DNA of 38,893 nt from an uncultured Shinella sp. (lineage in GTDB: Bacteria; Pseudomonadota; Alphaproteobacteria; Rhizobiales; Rhizobiaceae). The position numbers and the translations under genes were made by a program. The stretch spans positions 1 to 38,893 of the forward strand of contig NZ_CAMLFY010000036.1 of the NCBI RefSeq assembly GCF_946479415.1. Direction: 5' to 3'. This document shows, one piece after another, positions 8,681 through 16,568 of this stretch (position 1 is its first letter; each line of letters begins with the position of its first letter). Below the pieces are notes generated by a model. It saw nothing but the letters and a program-made list of their open reading frames with translations. It did no database searches and was not told where the DNA came from.

Positions 8681-9031
8681 CTATGAGGCGCAGGCCTCGA
8701 AAATCGGCCGGTGAATTTTGGCGTAAAAATCAGCCCCGTAAATTGCCCGCTGCACACGAGAAGTAACACGCGTGCGGTTGGCGCCCTCGGGCTCCAAACT
8801 AATGATGCCAGTGACATTACCCGATCCACCGCGCGAGAACTCTACCCGCTTCTGACTGTCTAGGTCCGTTCTGGTCCAATCGTATTGTCTGCGGAAGGCT
8901 GGCACGGCGCAATCAGCGATAGCCTTGTAATCTCCGTTCAGCACAAGCACCAAATCGGGCTCATCCGGCACGGTACTGTAGGTCCCACATCCCGCCAAAA
9001 AGAATGGCAACAAAAACACAGCCTTACGCAT
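8681..9031 (-). CDS. Small lipoprotein encoded behind the phage repressor
   Basis: A 116-residue protein with a lipoprotein signal: MRKAVFLLPFFLAGC, with lipobox LAGC and the acylated Cys at residue 15. The residue after Cys is Gly, not Asp, so sorting to the outer membrane is possible. A GAGAGG ribosome site precedes the ATG. The mature part is not recognisable. It lies nine bases behind the repressor on the same strand and is therefore probably expressed in the lysogen. Prophage lipoproteins in this position often block superinfection or alter the host surface; that role is inference only. It is the gene closest to the left end. Confidence 0.7.
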   Translation of the reverse strand: MRKAVFLLPFFLAGCGTYSTVPDEPDLVLVLNGDYKAIADCAVPAFRRQYDWTRTDLDSQKRVEFSRGGSGNVTGIISLEPEGANRTRVTSRVQRAIYGADFYAKIHRPIFEACAS

Positions 9032-9040
9032 CAGCCCTCT

Positions 9041-9775
9041 CTAAATCGTTCGCCCGAACCACATGACGCGGCCGGCAATGTTGAGTTGATCGACTTCCGC
9101 CGCCGTAACCTCTTCTGGTGGGTAGCGCGGGTTATCGCTAATCAACTGCAGCGAGCCATTTATACGGCCATGCACACGCTTCACAAGCACCATATCGCCG
9201 TACACTACGATGTAGATCGCGTTGTCTCGGATGCGGTCGATGGAGGTATCGATCAGCAGGACGTCCCCGTCACGGATGGTCTCCTCCATACTGTCTCCGC
9301 GAGCTGTTAATATCCTCGCCCTCTCAGGGTTGATGCCCCTGGCTTTGAGCCAACCGCGCTGGAACGCTAGATACTCCAAGGGGTCTTCTGTTTCTGCAAG
9401 GCGGCCATCGCCCGCAGATGCCTCAATATCGAGGCGGGGAACTAGGGCGAATTCCGGTGATATCTGGCCCTTCATCTCCACCGCAAATGTCATGCCATCA
9501 CCCGTTGCCACGATATCTAGATCGTTGCGATCGGGCGCCCGCGTGATCGTGTTTCGGGCCACACCCGCCATCACGCCAGCGACGAGCCACTCAAAGTCAG
9601 CATCGGCCTTTTGAGCAATTCTGAACGCCCGATCTGCCGTGGGCACCTTTCCTTCGAGATATGCGCGCATCGACGCCTCAGGCACCTCGCAGCGTTTCGC
9701 GAACGCGTTTACCGAATCATTGCCTAGCAGCTCGCGAAGTCTCGCGCCAAACCCTTCATCAAAGCCTTCTTTCAC
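9041..9775 (-). CDS. Phage repressor, HTH plus S24 (LexA-like) peptidase
   Basis: A 244-residue prophage repressor. Residues ~8-65 form a Cro/CI-type helix-turn-helix (GARLRELLGNDSVNAFAKRC, VPEASMRAYLEG). The C-terminal half is an S24 peptidase domain with the catalytic serine in GDSMEETI (S162) and lysine in VLVKRVH (K199). An Ala-Gly pair (residues 121-122, in EASAGDG) lies before it, as in self-cleaving repressors. SOS/RecA-induced cleavage is therefore plausible, unlike Mu's own c repressor. It starts at GTG 9775 with a GGGAGGG ribosome site. An 8-bp inverted repeat (9788-9808) lies just upstream of that site and could serve autoregulation. Confidence 0.88.
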   Translation of the reverse strand: MKEGFDEGFGARLRELLGNDSVNAFAKRCEVPEASMRAYLEGKVPTADRAFRIAQKADADFEWLVAGVMAGVARNTITRAPDRNDLDIVATGDGMTFAVEMKGQISPEFALVPRLDIEASAGDGRLAETEDPLEYLAFQRGWLKARGINPERARILTARGDSMEETIRDGDVLLIDTSIDRIRDNAIYIVVYGDMVLVKRVHGRINGSLQLISDNPRYPPEEVTAAEVDQLNIAGRVMWFGRTI

Positions 9776-9787
9776 GAACCCTCCCTA

Positions 9788-9946
9788 ACTCTGACGCTCG
9801 GTCAGAGTGTGAAATTTGGGCGCAAACCTCCCATAAATCGCTGATTTATCTACACATTTCGGCTACTCGCGATATTTCGCGAGGTAGGAAAAGTCTGACG
9901 TCGATTTTCGCGAACTATTATTGATTTGTTCGCGATTTTCAGCGAA
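9788..9946. promoter_or_regulatory. Lysis-lysogeny operator region between repressor and ner
   Basis: The 261-bp divergent intergenic region holds several dyads. ACTCTGAC/GTCAGAGT has a 5-base spacer (9788-9808). ATAAATC/GATTTAT has a 3-base spacer (9833-9849). CTCGCGA/TCGCGAG has a 4-base spacer (9866-9883). The palindrome TTCGCGAA is at 9907-9914, and TTCGC/GCGAA has an 8-base spacer (9929-9946). The TTCGCGA boxes begin at 9876, 9907 and 9929, 31 and 22 bp apart, roughly three and two helical turns. The repressor and the Ner protein are the likely binders. A possible early promoter is TTGATT at 9921-9926 with GAATAT at 9944-9949 (17-bp spacer), which would be covered by these sites. Confidence 0.6.
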
Positions 9947-10036
9947 TATGTCGTTGCAACATTGTTTGAACGCCGTTTGAACACCGACACCCACGCCAAC
10001 GACCTTTCGCAGAGGTCAGAAAAACAGGGAGCCACC

Positions 10037-10342
10037 ATGACGACCACTAAGAAGTGGGATCGCCGGGCCATCAAAGACGAGCTGCTCCGCCAGAACAAAA
10101 CACTGACGGGGATCGCACGCGATAAGGGCCTCAACGAGAGCGCTTGCCGCCAGGGCATCATTGGCGCGAGCCGCAAAGGGGCCGAGGCGATTGCCGAGGC
10201 TCTTGGCGTTCCGTTCCGCGAGATGTTTCCCGATAGCTACACGCTCGGTCGTCACGATGGGGAGGAGACTAGCAGCAAGCCGGCGCCCCGCGATAGCGCA
10301 AAAGCCCAACGTGCAGTTGACAACGCACAGAGGGTCGCATGA
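10037..10342 (+). CDS. ner: Ner-like DNA-binding protein
   Basis: A 101-residue early regulator of the Ner/Nlp helix-turn-helix family. The conserved core is in residues 1-65 (WDRRAIKDELLRQNKTLTGIARDKGL, then a recognition helix, then AEAIAEALGVPFREMFPDSY). The last ~35 residues are a polar tail. In Mu, Ner shuts down early and repressor transcription after induction. Here it is the first gene rightward of the operators, which fits. The AGGGAG ribosome site (10026-10031) fixes the start. Its stop overlaps the next start (ATGA). Confidence 0.85.
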   Translation: MTTTKKWDRRAIKDELLRQNKTLTGIARDKGLNESACRQGIIGASRKGAEAIAEALGVPFREMFPDSYTLGRHDGEETSSKPAPRDSAKAQRAVDNAQRVA

Positions 10343-11235
10343 ACGCTGTGTCTAAAATCTCGCATGGCGTGAACATCATTCCGCAGCCTACCACGGGTAG
10401 CCTGCGCGCGATCGACCTTGCCTCAATCGACGTCCTGCCGAATCATCGCAAGCCTGATCCGGATTGGGTTTCTGCAATCCGTGACGACATGCGCATCCAC
10501 GGACAGCACACTCCTATTCAAGTCGTCGAATTCGGCGAGCGCTTCCGGCTGATTAAGGGCCTGCGGCGCATGCTCTCCGTCGAGCAGCTCGGGCTCATCC
10601 ATATCGATGCCTTCGTGCAATCGCCCGCCGAATTCAGCACCGACGCCGCGCTGCAACTCCGCCAAATTAGTGCGCAGATTATGCGCCGCGAGCTTTCGGT
10701 TCTCGATCGCGCAATCAACGTATCCGCTTGGCGTGGCATCTACGAAACGACCTCCGGCATGATCCGGCCAGGGCGAAAGGCAATTAGGGGCAAATTTGCC
10801 CCTAATTCGGAAGAGGCCCTCGACGAGCATTCCGAACTCTTCGCTGGCACCTTCTCCGAGGCTGCACAGCGCGCCTTGGGCCTCAACAAGGATGCGGTAA
10901 AACGCTACCTGCGCATTGCCCGGATCGACGGCGCGGTTGTCGATCGGGTCGCGCTTCATGCCATCGCCGACAATCAATCCGAATTGCTGGCGCTTGCCGC
11001 TGAAACGGCGGACCGGCAGGTGGCGATTGCCGACCTGCTTTTGTCTCAGCCGGCAGGCGCCAGCAACGTCGCGGGCGCGCTGTTTATCATCGACGGCAAG
11101 CTGCCGAAGGCCGCTCTGGCGCCTTGGGAGACCTTCTCCGAACGGTTCACAAACCTGAAGGAGCCGGATCAGGAGCGGTTCTTCGAAATCCACACCGCCG
11201 CGATCGAGCGGTGGCAAGCGAAGCGAGGCAACTGA
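10339..11235 (+). CDS. ParB-like nuclease/CTPase-fold protein
   Basis: A 298-residue protein whose first ~100 residues resemble the ParB/Srx N-terminal domain (IDVLPNHRKPDPDWVSAIRD, PIQVVEFGERFRLIKGLRRM, where the canonical box II is GxRR). The middle has a ParB-like helix-turn-helix region (FSEAAQRALGLNKDAVKRYLRIARI). No ParA partner is nearby. Such genes occur between ner and the transposase in Mu-like phages of alphaproteobacteria as far as I recall; their role is not established. It could bind phage DNA or control transposition. Coupled to ner by an ATGA overlap. Confidence 0.7.
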   Translation: MNAVSKISHGVNIIPQPTTGSLRAIDLASIDVLPNHRKPDPDWVSAIRDDMRIHGQHTPIQVVEFGERFRLIKGLRRMLSVEQLGLIHIDAFVQSPAEFSTDAALQLRQISAQIMRRELSVLDRAINVSAWRGIYETTSGMIRPGRKAIRGKFAPNSEEALDEHSELFAGTFSEAAQRALGLNKDAVKRYLRIARIDGAVVDRVALHAIADNQSELLALAAETADRQVAIADLLLSQPAGASNVAGALFIIDGKLPKAALAPWETFSERFTNLKEPDQERFFEIHTAAIERWQAKRGN

Positions 11236-11693
11236 TGGCCCGCCAGCGCGACCCCTTCACGGTCGATCTCTTCAGCGAACTCAAGCCAGCCCCCGTCGTC
11301 GATCGCTTCGACGGCGAGGAGGTCAAGGCGTGGTCGCTGGCCGGTCGACTGGCGAAGGCGGTCGCGCTGACGATGGAGAACAGCGGCAAGACCCGCGAGC
11401 AGATCGCCACCGAGATGTCAGAGGTCACGAAGGCCAATGTCTCGAAGGCCATGCTTGACGCCTATGCCAGCCAAGCCCGCGAGCAGCATTCTATTTCCGC
11501 CTTGCGCCTTGCCGCGCTGGCGATCGTCACCGGTGATGCCCGAGCCTTCAACACGCTTCTCGAAGAGGCCGGGCTGATCGTCGTTCCTAGCAAATACGAG
11601 GCACTCCTCCGCCGCGAACGAGCACGGGAACTGCTCGAAAAGCTGGAGCGCGAGGAGAAGGCCGCAGACGCCGAATGGAGGGCCAAACGTTGA
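11235..11693 (+). CDS. Phage early protein of unknown function
   Basis: A 152-residue acidic/basic helical protein (starting MARQRDPFTVDLFSELKPAP). It overlaps the end of the ParB-like gene by one base (TGATG). Residues ~50-105 (SGKTREQIATEMSEVTKANVSKAMLDAYAS) look like a helix-turn-helix with a second helix pair. The C-terminus is a charged helix rich in Glu/Arg. It probably acts together with the ParB-like protein. I do not recognise a named family. Confidence 0.6.
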   Translation: MARQRDPFTVDLFSELKPAPVVDRFDGEEVKAWSLAGRLAKAVALTMENSGKTREQIATEMSEVTKANVSKAMLDAYASQAREQHSISALRLAALAIVTGDARAFNTLLEEAGLIVVPSKYEALLRRERARELLEKLEREEKAADAEWRAKR

Positions 11694-11824
11694 GAGAGCT
11701 TTTCCGATACCTCGAATTTCGCGACATCGTGGCATTTGCCGCGATCATCGCCTTCCTCATCGTGGCACTCGGCTACGCTGACGCCATCACTGACGCCATC
11801 ACTGTCGCGAGGATCACGCGATGA
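11690..11824 (+). CDS. Tiny single-span membrane protein
   Basis: A 44-residue open frame starting at TTG 11690, whose first bases overlap the previous stop (TTGA); it ends in an ATGA overlap with the next gene. Residues ~12-30 (DIVAFAAIIAFLIVALGY) form one membrane helix. A 12-bp perfect tandem repeat (GACGCCATCACT twice) encodes DAIT-DAIT in the tail. No known family. Support comes from tight packing on both sides and the hydrophobic segment; the TTG start lowers confidence. Confidence 0.5.
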   Translation: MRELFRYLEFRDIVAFAAIIAFLIVALGYADAITDAITVARITR

Positions 11825-11985
11825 TCCAGCTTTCAGAGCGCGAAGTGGTGATGCTGGTGATGATCTTCATCACGACCGTCTGGGCGCTGAGCGCCACGCT
11901 GATCGCCGTCCATCTGACCGGTCGCCGCAGCATCATTCGTTGGGTCATCGACGACGTGCGCCGCACCTTCCGAGGTGATGCATGA
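11821..11985 (+). CDS. Tiny single-span membrane protein
   Basis: A 54-residue protein beginning MIQLSEREVVMLVMIFITT. One membrane helix spans residues ~9-32, followed by a basic cytoplasmic-type tail (GRRSIIRWVIDDVRRTF). It is joined to both neighbours by ATGA overlaps. Function unknown. A second membrane peptide directly behind another in the early operon suggests the two may work as a pair at the membrane. Confidence 0.55.
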   Translation: MIQLSEREVVMLVMIFITTVWALSATLIAVHLTGRRSIIRWVIDDVRRTFRGDA

Positions 11986-12206
11986 GCAAAATCTCCATCA
12001 TCGGCCAGATTGCCGAAATCGATCGCGAGATCGGCATACGCCAGAACGTCTACCAGAAGCAGATCAGTGCCGGGAAGATGCGGCAGGCCGAGGCGGACAT
12101 GCTGATGCAGCGCATTCAGGCCGTCCGCGCCACGCTGGTCTTCTGCCAGGAGAACGAGGCGGACATCCGGGCTTACATCGCCGCGAAAAGGGCAGGCCCG
12201 GCATGA
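11982..12206 (+). CDS. Small helical protein upstream of the transposase
   Basis: A 74-residue, almost wholly helical protein (MSKISIIGQIAEIDREIGIR, then MRQAEADMLMQRIQAVRATL), probably a coiled coil. It overlaps both neighbours by four bases (ATGA), so its translation is coupled to the transposase. Unknown function; the pattern resembles small proteins common before the transposase in Mu-like phages of rhizobia. Confidence 0.6.
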   Translation: MSKISIIGQIAEIDREIGIRQNVYQKQISAGKMRQAEADMLMQRIQAVRATLVFCQENEADIRAYIAAKRAGPA

Positions 12207-14401
12207 AAATCTGGCTTACCGCACGCGAGATCGCCGAGGAGCAGCTGCCCGAGCTGCCGAAGACCGAAAGCGCCATCATCCGCCTCGCCAAGCGCGCCGG
12301 CTGGAACACGCACCCCTGCTACGTCCGCGTCCGTACCGCTGTCGGCGGCGGGCTGGAATACGATTACCACATTCTGCCCACGCTGGCGCAGGTTGCCTAC
12401 GCGCAGCGTCATATGGTTGTCGGCGCCGAAGTCGCCGATAGCGCGGCGCCCGAAGCCCAATCGACAGCCGTTTCCCTGACCGACCGTGCCGCTCACGAGC
12501 GCGATGCACGCCTTGCCGTGCTCGGCGCATTCGATCGGTTTGCCAAAGGTATGCGGCTGCACCAGCGGGCCTGCATGCAGATCTTCTGCGACCGCTATCA
12601 GATGGGCATGATCAAGGTGGACGATTGGGTCAAAGACCTCATCCCGTCTGTTTCGAAGCGCTCGATCGCGCGCTGGCGCAAAGCCAAATCCGAAGGCGTT
12701 GCAGATGACCTCGGGGTAGACCGCTCGGCTGCGCGCGCCGGTACCGGCCTCCTCGACACGGCGAACGACGGCATGGTGCGGGATTTCGTGCTCGCCTGGA
12801 TCGCCTCGGCGCCGCATCTGTCGGCCGATACGATCCGCGGATATTGCAAGGATCGCTTCGGCGACGAGATCTCCGATCGCAACGGCGTCTTGAAGCCGCT
12901 CCCGCCAGGGCGCACGTTTCAGCACTTCATCAAGGGTTTGAAGGCCTCTGAAAAGGTCGTTCTGACCAAGATCACGAACCCCGACAAGTTCAAGTCGGCC
13001 ATGAAGCTGTCGGGTACCGGCACCTATCGCCATATCAAGGACCCGAATGCGCTTTGGATGATCGACGCTTCGCCGGTCGATGCGCTCTGCACCGATGGCC
13101 GGCACTCGCTTTACGCCTGCATCGACATTGCCACACGCCGTCTCGTCATCACGCTTTCGAAGACGCCCCGCGCATCCGCTGTCGGTCTCATGATGCGCAA
13201 GGCCATTCTCAAATGGGGCGTGGCCAAGGTCATCAAGACGGACAACGGATCGGATTTCGTGGCCGTCTCCATCAAGCGGCTGTTCGCGAACCTCAATATC
13301 GATCCGGACGTTTCCGACGCCTATAGCCCCGAGCAGAAGGCGCATGTCGAACGCGTCATCAAGACGTTCCAGCACGAAGTTTGCCCGCAGCTGCCGGGCT
13401 ATATCGGGCATTCGGTCGCCGATCGGAAAGAGATCGAAGGACGGAAGTCTTTCGCTCAACGCCTCGGCGCCGACGAAAAGGAACTCTTCGAAGTCTCGCT
13501 CACCGCCGAGCAGCTGCAGCGCCATATCGATGATTGGCTGGACTACAAATACCACGAGCGCGGGCACGGTGGCCTGAAGGATCAGACACCCAATGCCGTA
13601 GCCGCAGCCTCGACGACCGAGATCCGTCGCGTCGACGAGCGCGCGCTCGACGTCCTGTTGATGCCGGTGGCCGGCAAGGACGGCCGGCGCACCATGACCA
13701 AGCAGGGTCTGAAGATCGACCACTTCTACTACCTCACGGGCGCGATCATGGTCGGCACGGAAGTTTTCGTGCGCCTCGATCCGCTCGACATGGGCAAGGT
13801 CTATGCCTTCTCCCTGGAGGACGGCCGCTTTCTCGATATGGCGATCTGCCCCGAACTCTCCGACGTCAATCCGGCAGAATATGTCCGCGCCCAGAAGCAG
13901 GTGCAGGCCGAGCTGCTGCGCGAAAACGAGCGGAAGATCAAAGCGGACATTCGCGAGCTGAAGAAGGGCCCATCCGGCATCGAGCGGACGATCCGCCTTG
14001 CAAAGCGGGAAGCGGCCGAGCGTGCAGCCCAGAACGCCAACGTCATCGCGTTGCCAAAGCGCGAGGGACAGCATCGCACGCCAGCGATCGTTGCCGCTCT
14101 CGATGTGCATGCGGGCCCGAAGGCCGCGCCGTCGCATGCCAGCGATGCCCAGCGCGAGATTGTCCTCGCCGATCTGGCGCCGCCACGCGCCTTCGAGAAC
14201 GTCACACCCATTCGCACCGAACCCACGCCCGCCCAACGCTTCCGCACTGCGCTCGAGATCGAGCGGCGGCACGCTGCCGGCGAACTGGTCGATGCGGAAC
14301 AGCTCATCTGGTTCGGATCGTACCGCGAAAGCGCGGAATACAAGGCGGCTCGGGCCATGTGGGAAGACTTCGGCGATCAGGCGCCGGGACTGCGTACCTG
14401 A
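12203..14401 (+). CDS. A: Mu-like DDE transposase (A protein)
   Basis: A 732-residue transposase that cuts and joins the phage ends into target DNA. The N-terminus is a helical MuA-type DNA-binding domain (MKIWLTAREIAEEQLPELPK, then RLAKRAGWNTH). The retroviral-integrase core carries the catalytic triad D288 (WMIDAS), D347 (KTDNGSDF) and E383 (AHVERVIKTF). The last Asp-Glu spacing is 35 residues, as in DD35E enzymes and shorter than in MuA itself. The C-terminal beta-barrel region (DPLDMGKVYAFSLEDGRF) and a charged tail follow. The start at ATG 12203 overlaps the previous stop (ATGA). It acts with the ATPase at 14467. Confidence 0.93.
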   Translation: MKIWLTAREIAEEQLPELPKTESAIIRLAKRAGWNTHPCYVRVRTAVGGGLEYDYHILPTLAQVAYAQRHMVVGAEVADSAAPEAQSTAVSLTDRAAHERDARLAVLGAFDRFAKGMRLHQRACMQIFCDRYQMGMIKVDDWVKDLIPSVSKRSIARWRKAKSEGVADDLGVDRSAARAGTGLLDTANDGMVRDFVLAWIASAPHLSADTIRGYCKDRFGDEISDRNGVLKPLPPGRTFQHFIKGLKASEKVVLTKITNPDKFKSAMKLSGTGTYRHIKDPNALWMIDASPVDALCTDGRHSLYACIDIATRRLVITLSKTPRASAVGLMMRKAILKWGVAKVIKTDNGSDFVAVSIKRLFANLNIDPDVSDAYSPEQKAHVERVIKTFQHEVCPQLPGYIGHSVADRKEIEGRKSFAQRLGADEKELFEVSLTAEQLQRHIDDWLDYKYHERGHGGLKDQTPNAVAAASTTEIRRVDERALDVLLMPVAGKDGRRTMTKQGLKIDHFYYLTGAIMVGTEVFVRLDPLDMGKVYAFSLEDGRFLDMAICPELSDVNPAEYVRAQKQVQAELLRENERKIKADIRELKKGPSGIERTIRLAKREAAERAAQNANVIALPKREGQHRTPAIVAALDVHAGPKAAPSHASDAQREIVLADLAPPRAFENVTPIRTEPTPAQRFRTALEIERRHAAGELVDAEQLIWFGSYRESAEYKAARAMWEDFGDQAPGLRT

Positions 14402-14443
14402 ATGAAAACGCCCCGCTGGCGGCAACCAGCGGGGCGGTACTGA
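14402..14443 (+). other. Intercistronic hairpin with 13-codon open frame between A and B
   Basis: A perfect 11-bp stem (14409-14419 with 14426-14436, CGCCCCGCTGG/CCAGCGGGGCG) with a 6-base loop lies directly after the transposase stop. There is no T-run, so it is not a standard terminator; it may stabilise or process the mRNA or limit readthrough into B. A 13-codon frame, ATG 14402 to TGA 14443, runs through the hairpin but has no separate ribosome site. Confidence 0.55.
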
Positions 14444-14466
14444 AGATCAAACTGAAGGACTGAAAG

Positions 14467-15213
14467 ATGAATGCAATGACACAACCTGTCAATCCCGGCT
14501 TCGGCTCGGTGGCGCCCCTGAAGAACGTCGCCGAATGCATGGCCGTCGCACAGAAGATCATCGACCGCCCGGCCGGCGTCGATGGCCTCGGCCTGTTCTA
14601 CGGCCCGAGCGGCTACGGAAAGTCCAAGGCCAGCCAGTATGTCCAGAACAAGTTCAAGGCGATCTACATTGAGGTCTTCGAGTACTGGAACAAGCAGAAG
14701 CTCTGCAAAGCGATCCTGTCGGAACTCGGTGTCGCCAACCCCAAGGGCACCTTCATCGAACTCATGGACCAAATCCTGCGCACGCTGCAGGACGATCCGA
14801 ACCGGCTTTTGATCATCGACGAGGCCGACAAGCTGATCGACAAGCACATGATCGAATTTGTGCGCGACATCTACAAAGGCGCCCGCATTCCGGTCCTGCT
14901 GGTCGGCGAGGAGCGACTTCCCGACAAGCTCAAGGCCTACGAGCGGTGCGAAAACCGGGTCACCGGCTTTGGCATGGCGAACCCCTGCGACCTTACCGAC
15001 GCGCAACATCTCGCTCGCATCTACCAGCGCCAGCTATCGGTTTCCGATGATCTGCTCGGCCACATCGTGCACGAGACGAATGGCGTGACCTCCCGTGTCG
15101 TGACGTCGCTCGCCGAGGTCGGCCAATGGGCGCGCGCCAACCAGCTCCTGGAAGTGGACCTCAAGGCCTATTCCGGCTCGATCTTCACCGGCCGCGCGCC
15201 GCGTCGGAGGTAG
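14467..15213 (+). CDS. B: Mu-like transposition target-selection ATPase (B protein)
   Basis: A 248-residue AAA+ ATPase that in Mu binds target DNA and stimulates the transposase. Walker A is GPSGYGKS (46-53) and Walker B is LLIIDEAD (114-121). A sensor-type segment PVLLVGEERL follows. It is shorter than MuB (~312 residues) and starts almost directly with the ATPase core, so the N-terminal helix-turn-helix of MuB seems absent, as in B3-type relatives. The hairpin at 14409-14436 separates it from A. Confidence 0.9.
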   Translation: MNAMTQPVNPGFGSVAPLKNVAECMAVAQKIIDRPAGVDGLGLFYGPSGYGKSKASQYVQNKFKAIYIEVFEYWNKQKLCKAILSELGVANPKGTFIELMDQILRTLQDDPNRLLIIDEADKLIDKHMIEFVRDIYKGARIPVLLVGEERLPDKLKAYERCENRVTGFGMANPCDLTDAQHLARIYQRQLSVSDDLLGHIVHETNGVTSRVVTSLAEVGQWARANQLLEVDLKAYSGSIFTGRAPRRR

Positions 15214-15217
15214 GCCC

Positions 15218-15847
15218 ATGAAGACGCTTTTGATGCTTACGGTCTCCGACGCCAAGCCGCTCCGCCATGGCATGGACTATTTGTGGTCGCTGATCCTCGA
15301 CCTCACGCGCGAGACGGACACCTTCACCTACCATGACGTTCGCGGCCGGTGCGACCAATCGCATCTGGTCCGTGTCCGCCTCGACCTCGTCAAGCTGGTG
15401 AATGCCGGCTTCCTCGCGCGCCTGCCGGCGTCGAAACCAAAGGGGCCGCGTCCCTTTCGGCTGATCAAACGCCAAAGCACCACGCCAGCCTTGACCACCG
15501 GTGCCACCGGCGAAAGCAAGGTAGGGCTCGGTATCCAGAACATGTGGAACGTGATGCGGCGCTCGCGCGGCGGCTTCACCGTCGCCGATCTCGCCATCGA
15601 CGCCAGCACGGACGACGTCACGGTCAGCCATCAGCATGCCAAGCAGTACTGCCGGATGCTGGAGCGCGCCGGCATCATCAGAAAACAGCGGCTCGGTCAG
15701 CGTGGCGTCGGCCGAAACATCTTCATCCTGCTCGGCTCGGCCAATACCGGGCCAAAAGCACCGCGCCGTTACAAGAGCACGATGATCTTCGACGAGAATC
15801 AGAACCGTGTCGTCGGCCCGGTCGAAGCCGAGGAGATCGCGCCATGA
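15218..15847 (+). CDS. Phage protein with two winged-helix-like modules
   Basis: A 209-residue protein with a strong CGGAGG ribosome site seven bases before the ATG. Two similar blocks (about residues 20-75 and 105-160) look like winged helices: SLILDLTRETDTFTYHDVRG with LVNAGFLARL, and NVMRRSRGGFTVADLAIDAS with LERAGIIRKQ. A DNA-binding role is likely. It directly follows the B ATPase, so it may help transposition or early regulation. No specific family name can be given. Confidence 0.65.
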   Translation: MKTLLMLTVSDAKPLRHGMDYLWSLILDLTRETDTFTYHDVRGRCDQSHLVRVRLDLVKLVNAGFLARLPASKPKGPRPFRLIKRQSTTPALTTGATGESKVGLGIQNMWNVMRRSRGGFTVADLAIDASTDDVTVSHQHAKQYCRMLERAGIIRKQRLGQRGVGRNIFILLGSANTGPKAPRRYKSTMIFDENQNRVVGPVEAEEIAP

Positions 15848-16248
15848 CGCCGATCGCTCGCCCTCTCACGGATTACGTCGAAAAGGCCGCGACCGCATGG
15901 AACGACGCGGCTCCGGACTGGATTGTCGCGCTGGCGGAAGCCTGCTCGAAATCCAGCCAGAGTGCCGTCGCCAAGAAGGTCGGCTATTCCGCGCCGACGC
16001 TGAGTGCCGTGCTCGGCAATGCCTACAAGGGCAATATGGCCAAGGTCGAGGAGGCTGTTCGTTGGCAGCTCATCGGCGAAACGGTGCCATGCCCTGTGCT
16101 CGGCACCCTCCGCAAAACCGAATGCCTGGAATGGCAGGCCAAGCCCTACGCGGCGACATCATCGCACCGCGTGGCCATGTACCGCGCCTGCCGTGACAGG
16201 TGCCCCCATAGCCGCATCGCTACCGCCAACGAGGAGACAGCATCGTGA
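15844..16248 (+). CDS. Phage HTH protein with C-terminal cysteines
   Basis: A 134-residue protein. Residues ~35-65 are a helix-turn-helix of the XRE/resolvase type (SQSAVAKKVGYSAPTLSAVL) followed by YKGNMAKVEEAVRW. The C-terminal part has four spaced cysteines (CPVLG, TECLE, YRACRDRCPHSR) that could hold zinc or a cluster. Similar proteins are common in Mu-like phages of alphaproteobacteria as I recall. It overlaps both neighbours by four bases. Confidence 0.65.
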   Translation: MTPIARPLTDYVEKAATAWNDAAPDWIVALAEACSKSSQSAVAKKVGYSAPTLSAVLGNAYKGNMAKVEEAVRWQLIGETVPCPVLGTLRKTECLEWQAKPYAATSSHRVAMYRACRDRCPHSRIATANEETAS

Positions 16249-16505
16249 CCGACTTCGTATCGACCGAACTGAAAAAGATCGCCGCCCGCTTCTCCGACCA
16301 CGACCACGAGGGACTGGTGCTCACGGGCGATGACGCCCGTGAGCTTGCCATTCACCTGCGTGCCGTTGGCTCGGCTGCGTTTCTCCTCGAGCGCGAGGTG
16401 ATGCGCTACCGCAAGGCTGACGTCGAGCGCCAGGCGCGCGATCGGCTTGCCGCAGCCTCGGGCAGGTTCAGCGCCAACATTCTGCAATTCCCCAAACCCA
16501 ACTGA
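16245..16505 (+). CDS. Small phage protein, unknown
   Basis: An 86-residue helical protein starting at GTG 16245, overlapping the previous stop (GTGA). It contains HDHEGLVLTGDDARELAIHL and ends with a short FSANILQFPKPN tail. No family recognised. It is the last gene of an overlapping run; 63 bp separate it from the DUF3164 gene, which has its own ribosome site. Confidence 0.5.
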   Translation: MTDFVSTELKKIAARFSDHDHEGLVLTGDDARELAIHLRAVGSAAFLLEREVMRYRKADVERQARDRLAAASGRFSANILQFPKPN

Positions 16506-16568
16506 CTTCAACCCTGTGCAGCGGCGGCGTGCCGCACTCTTCAAACCAGCTTCAAAAGGAATTCCCCA

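Noticed and set aside
12173..14425. A 750-codon open frame on the minus strand opposite the transposase
   Set aside because: It mirrors the codon structure of a certain gene in GC-rich DNA, has no ribosome site and no family character.
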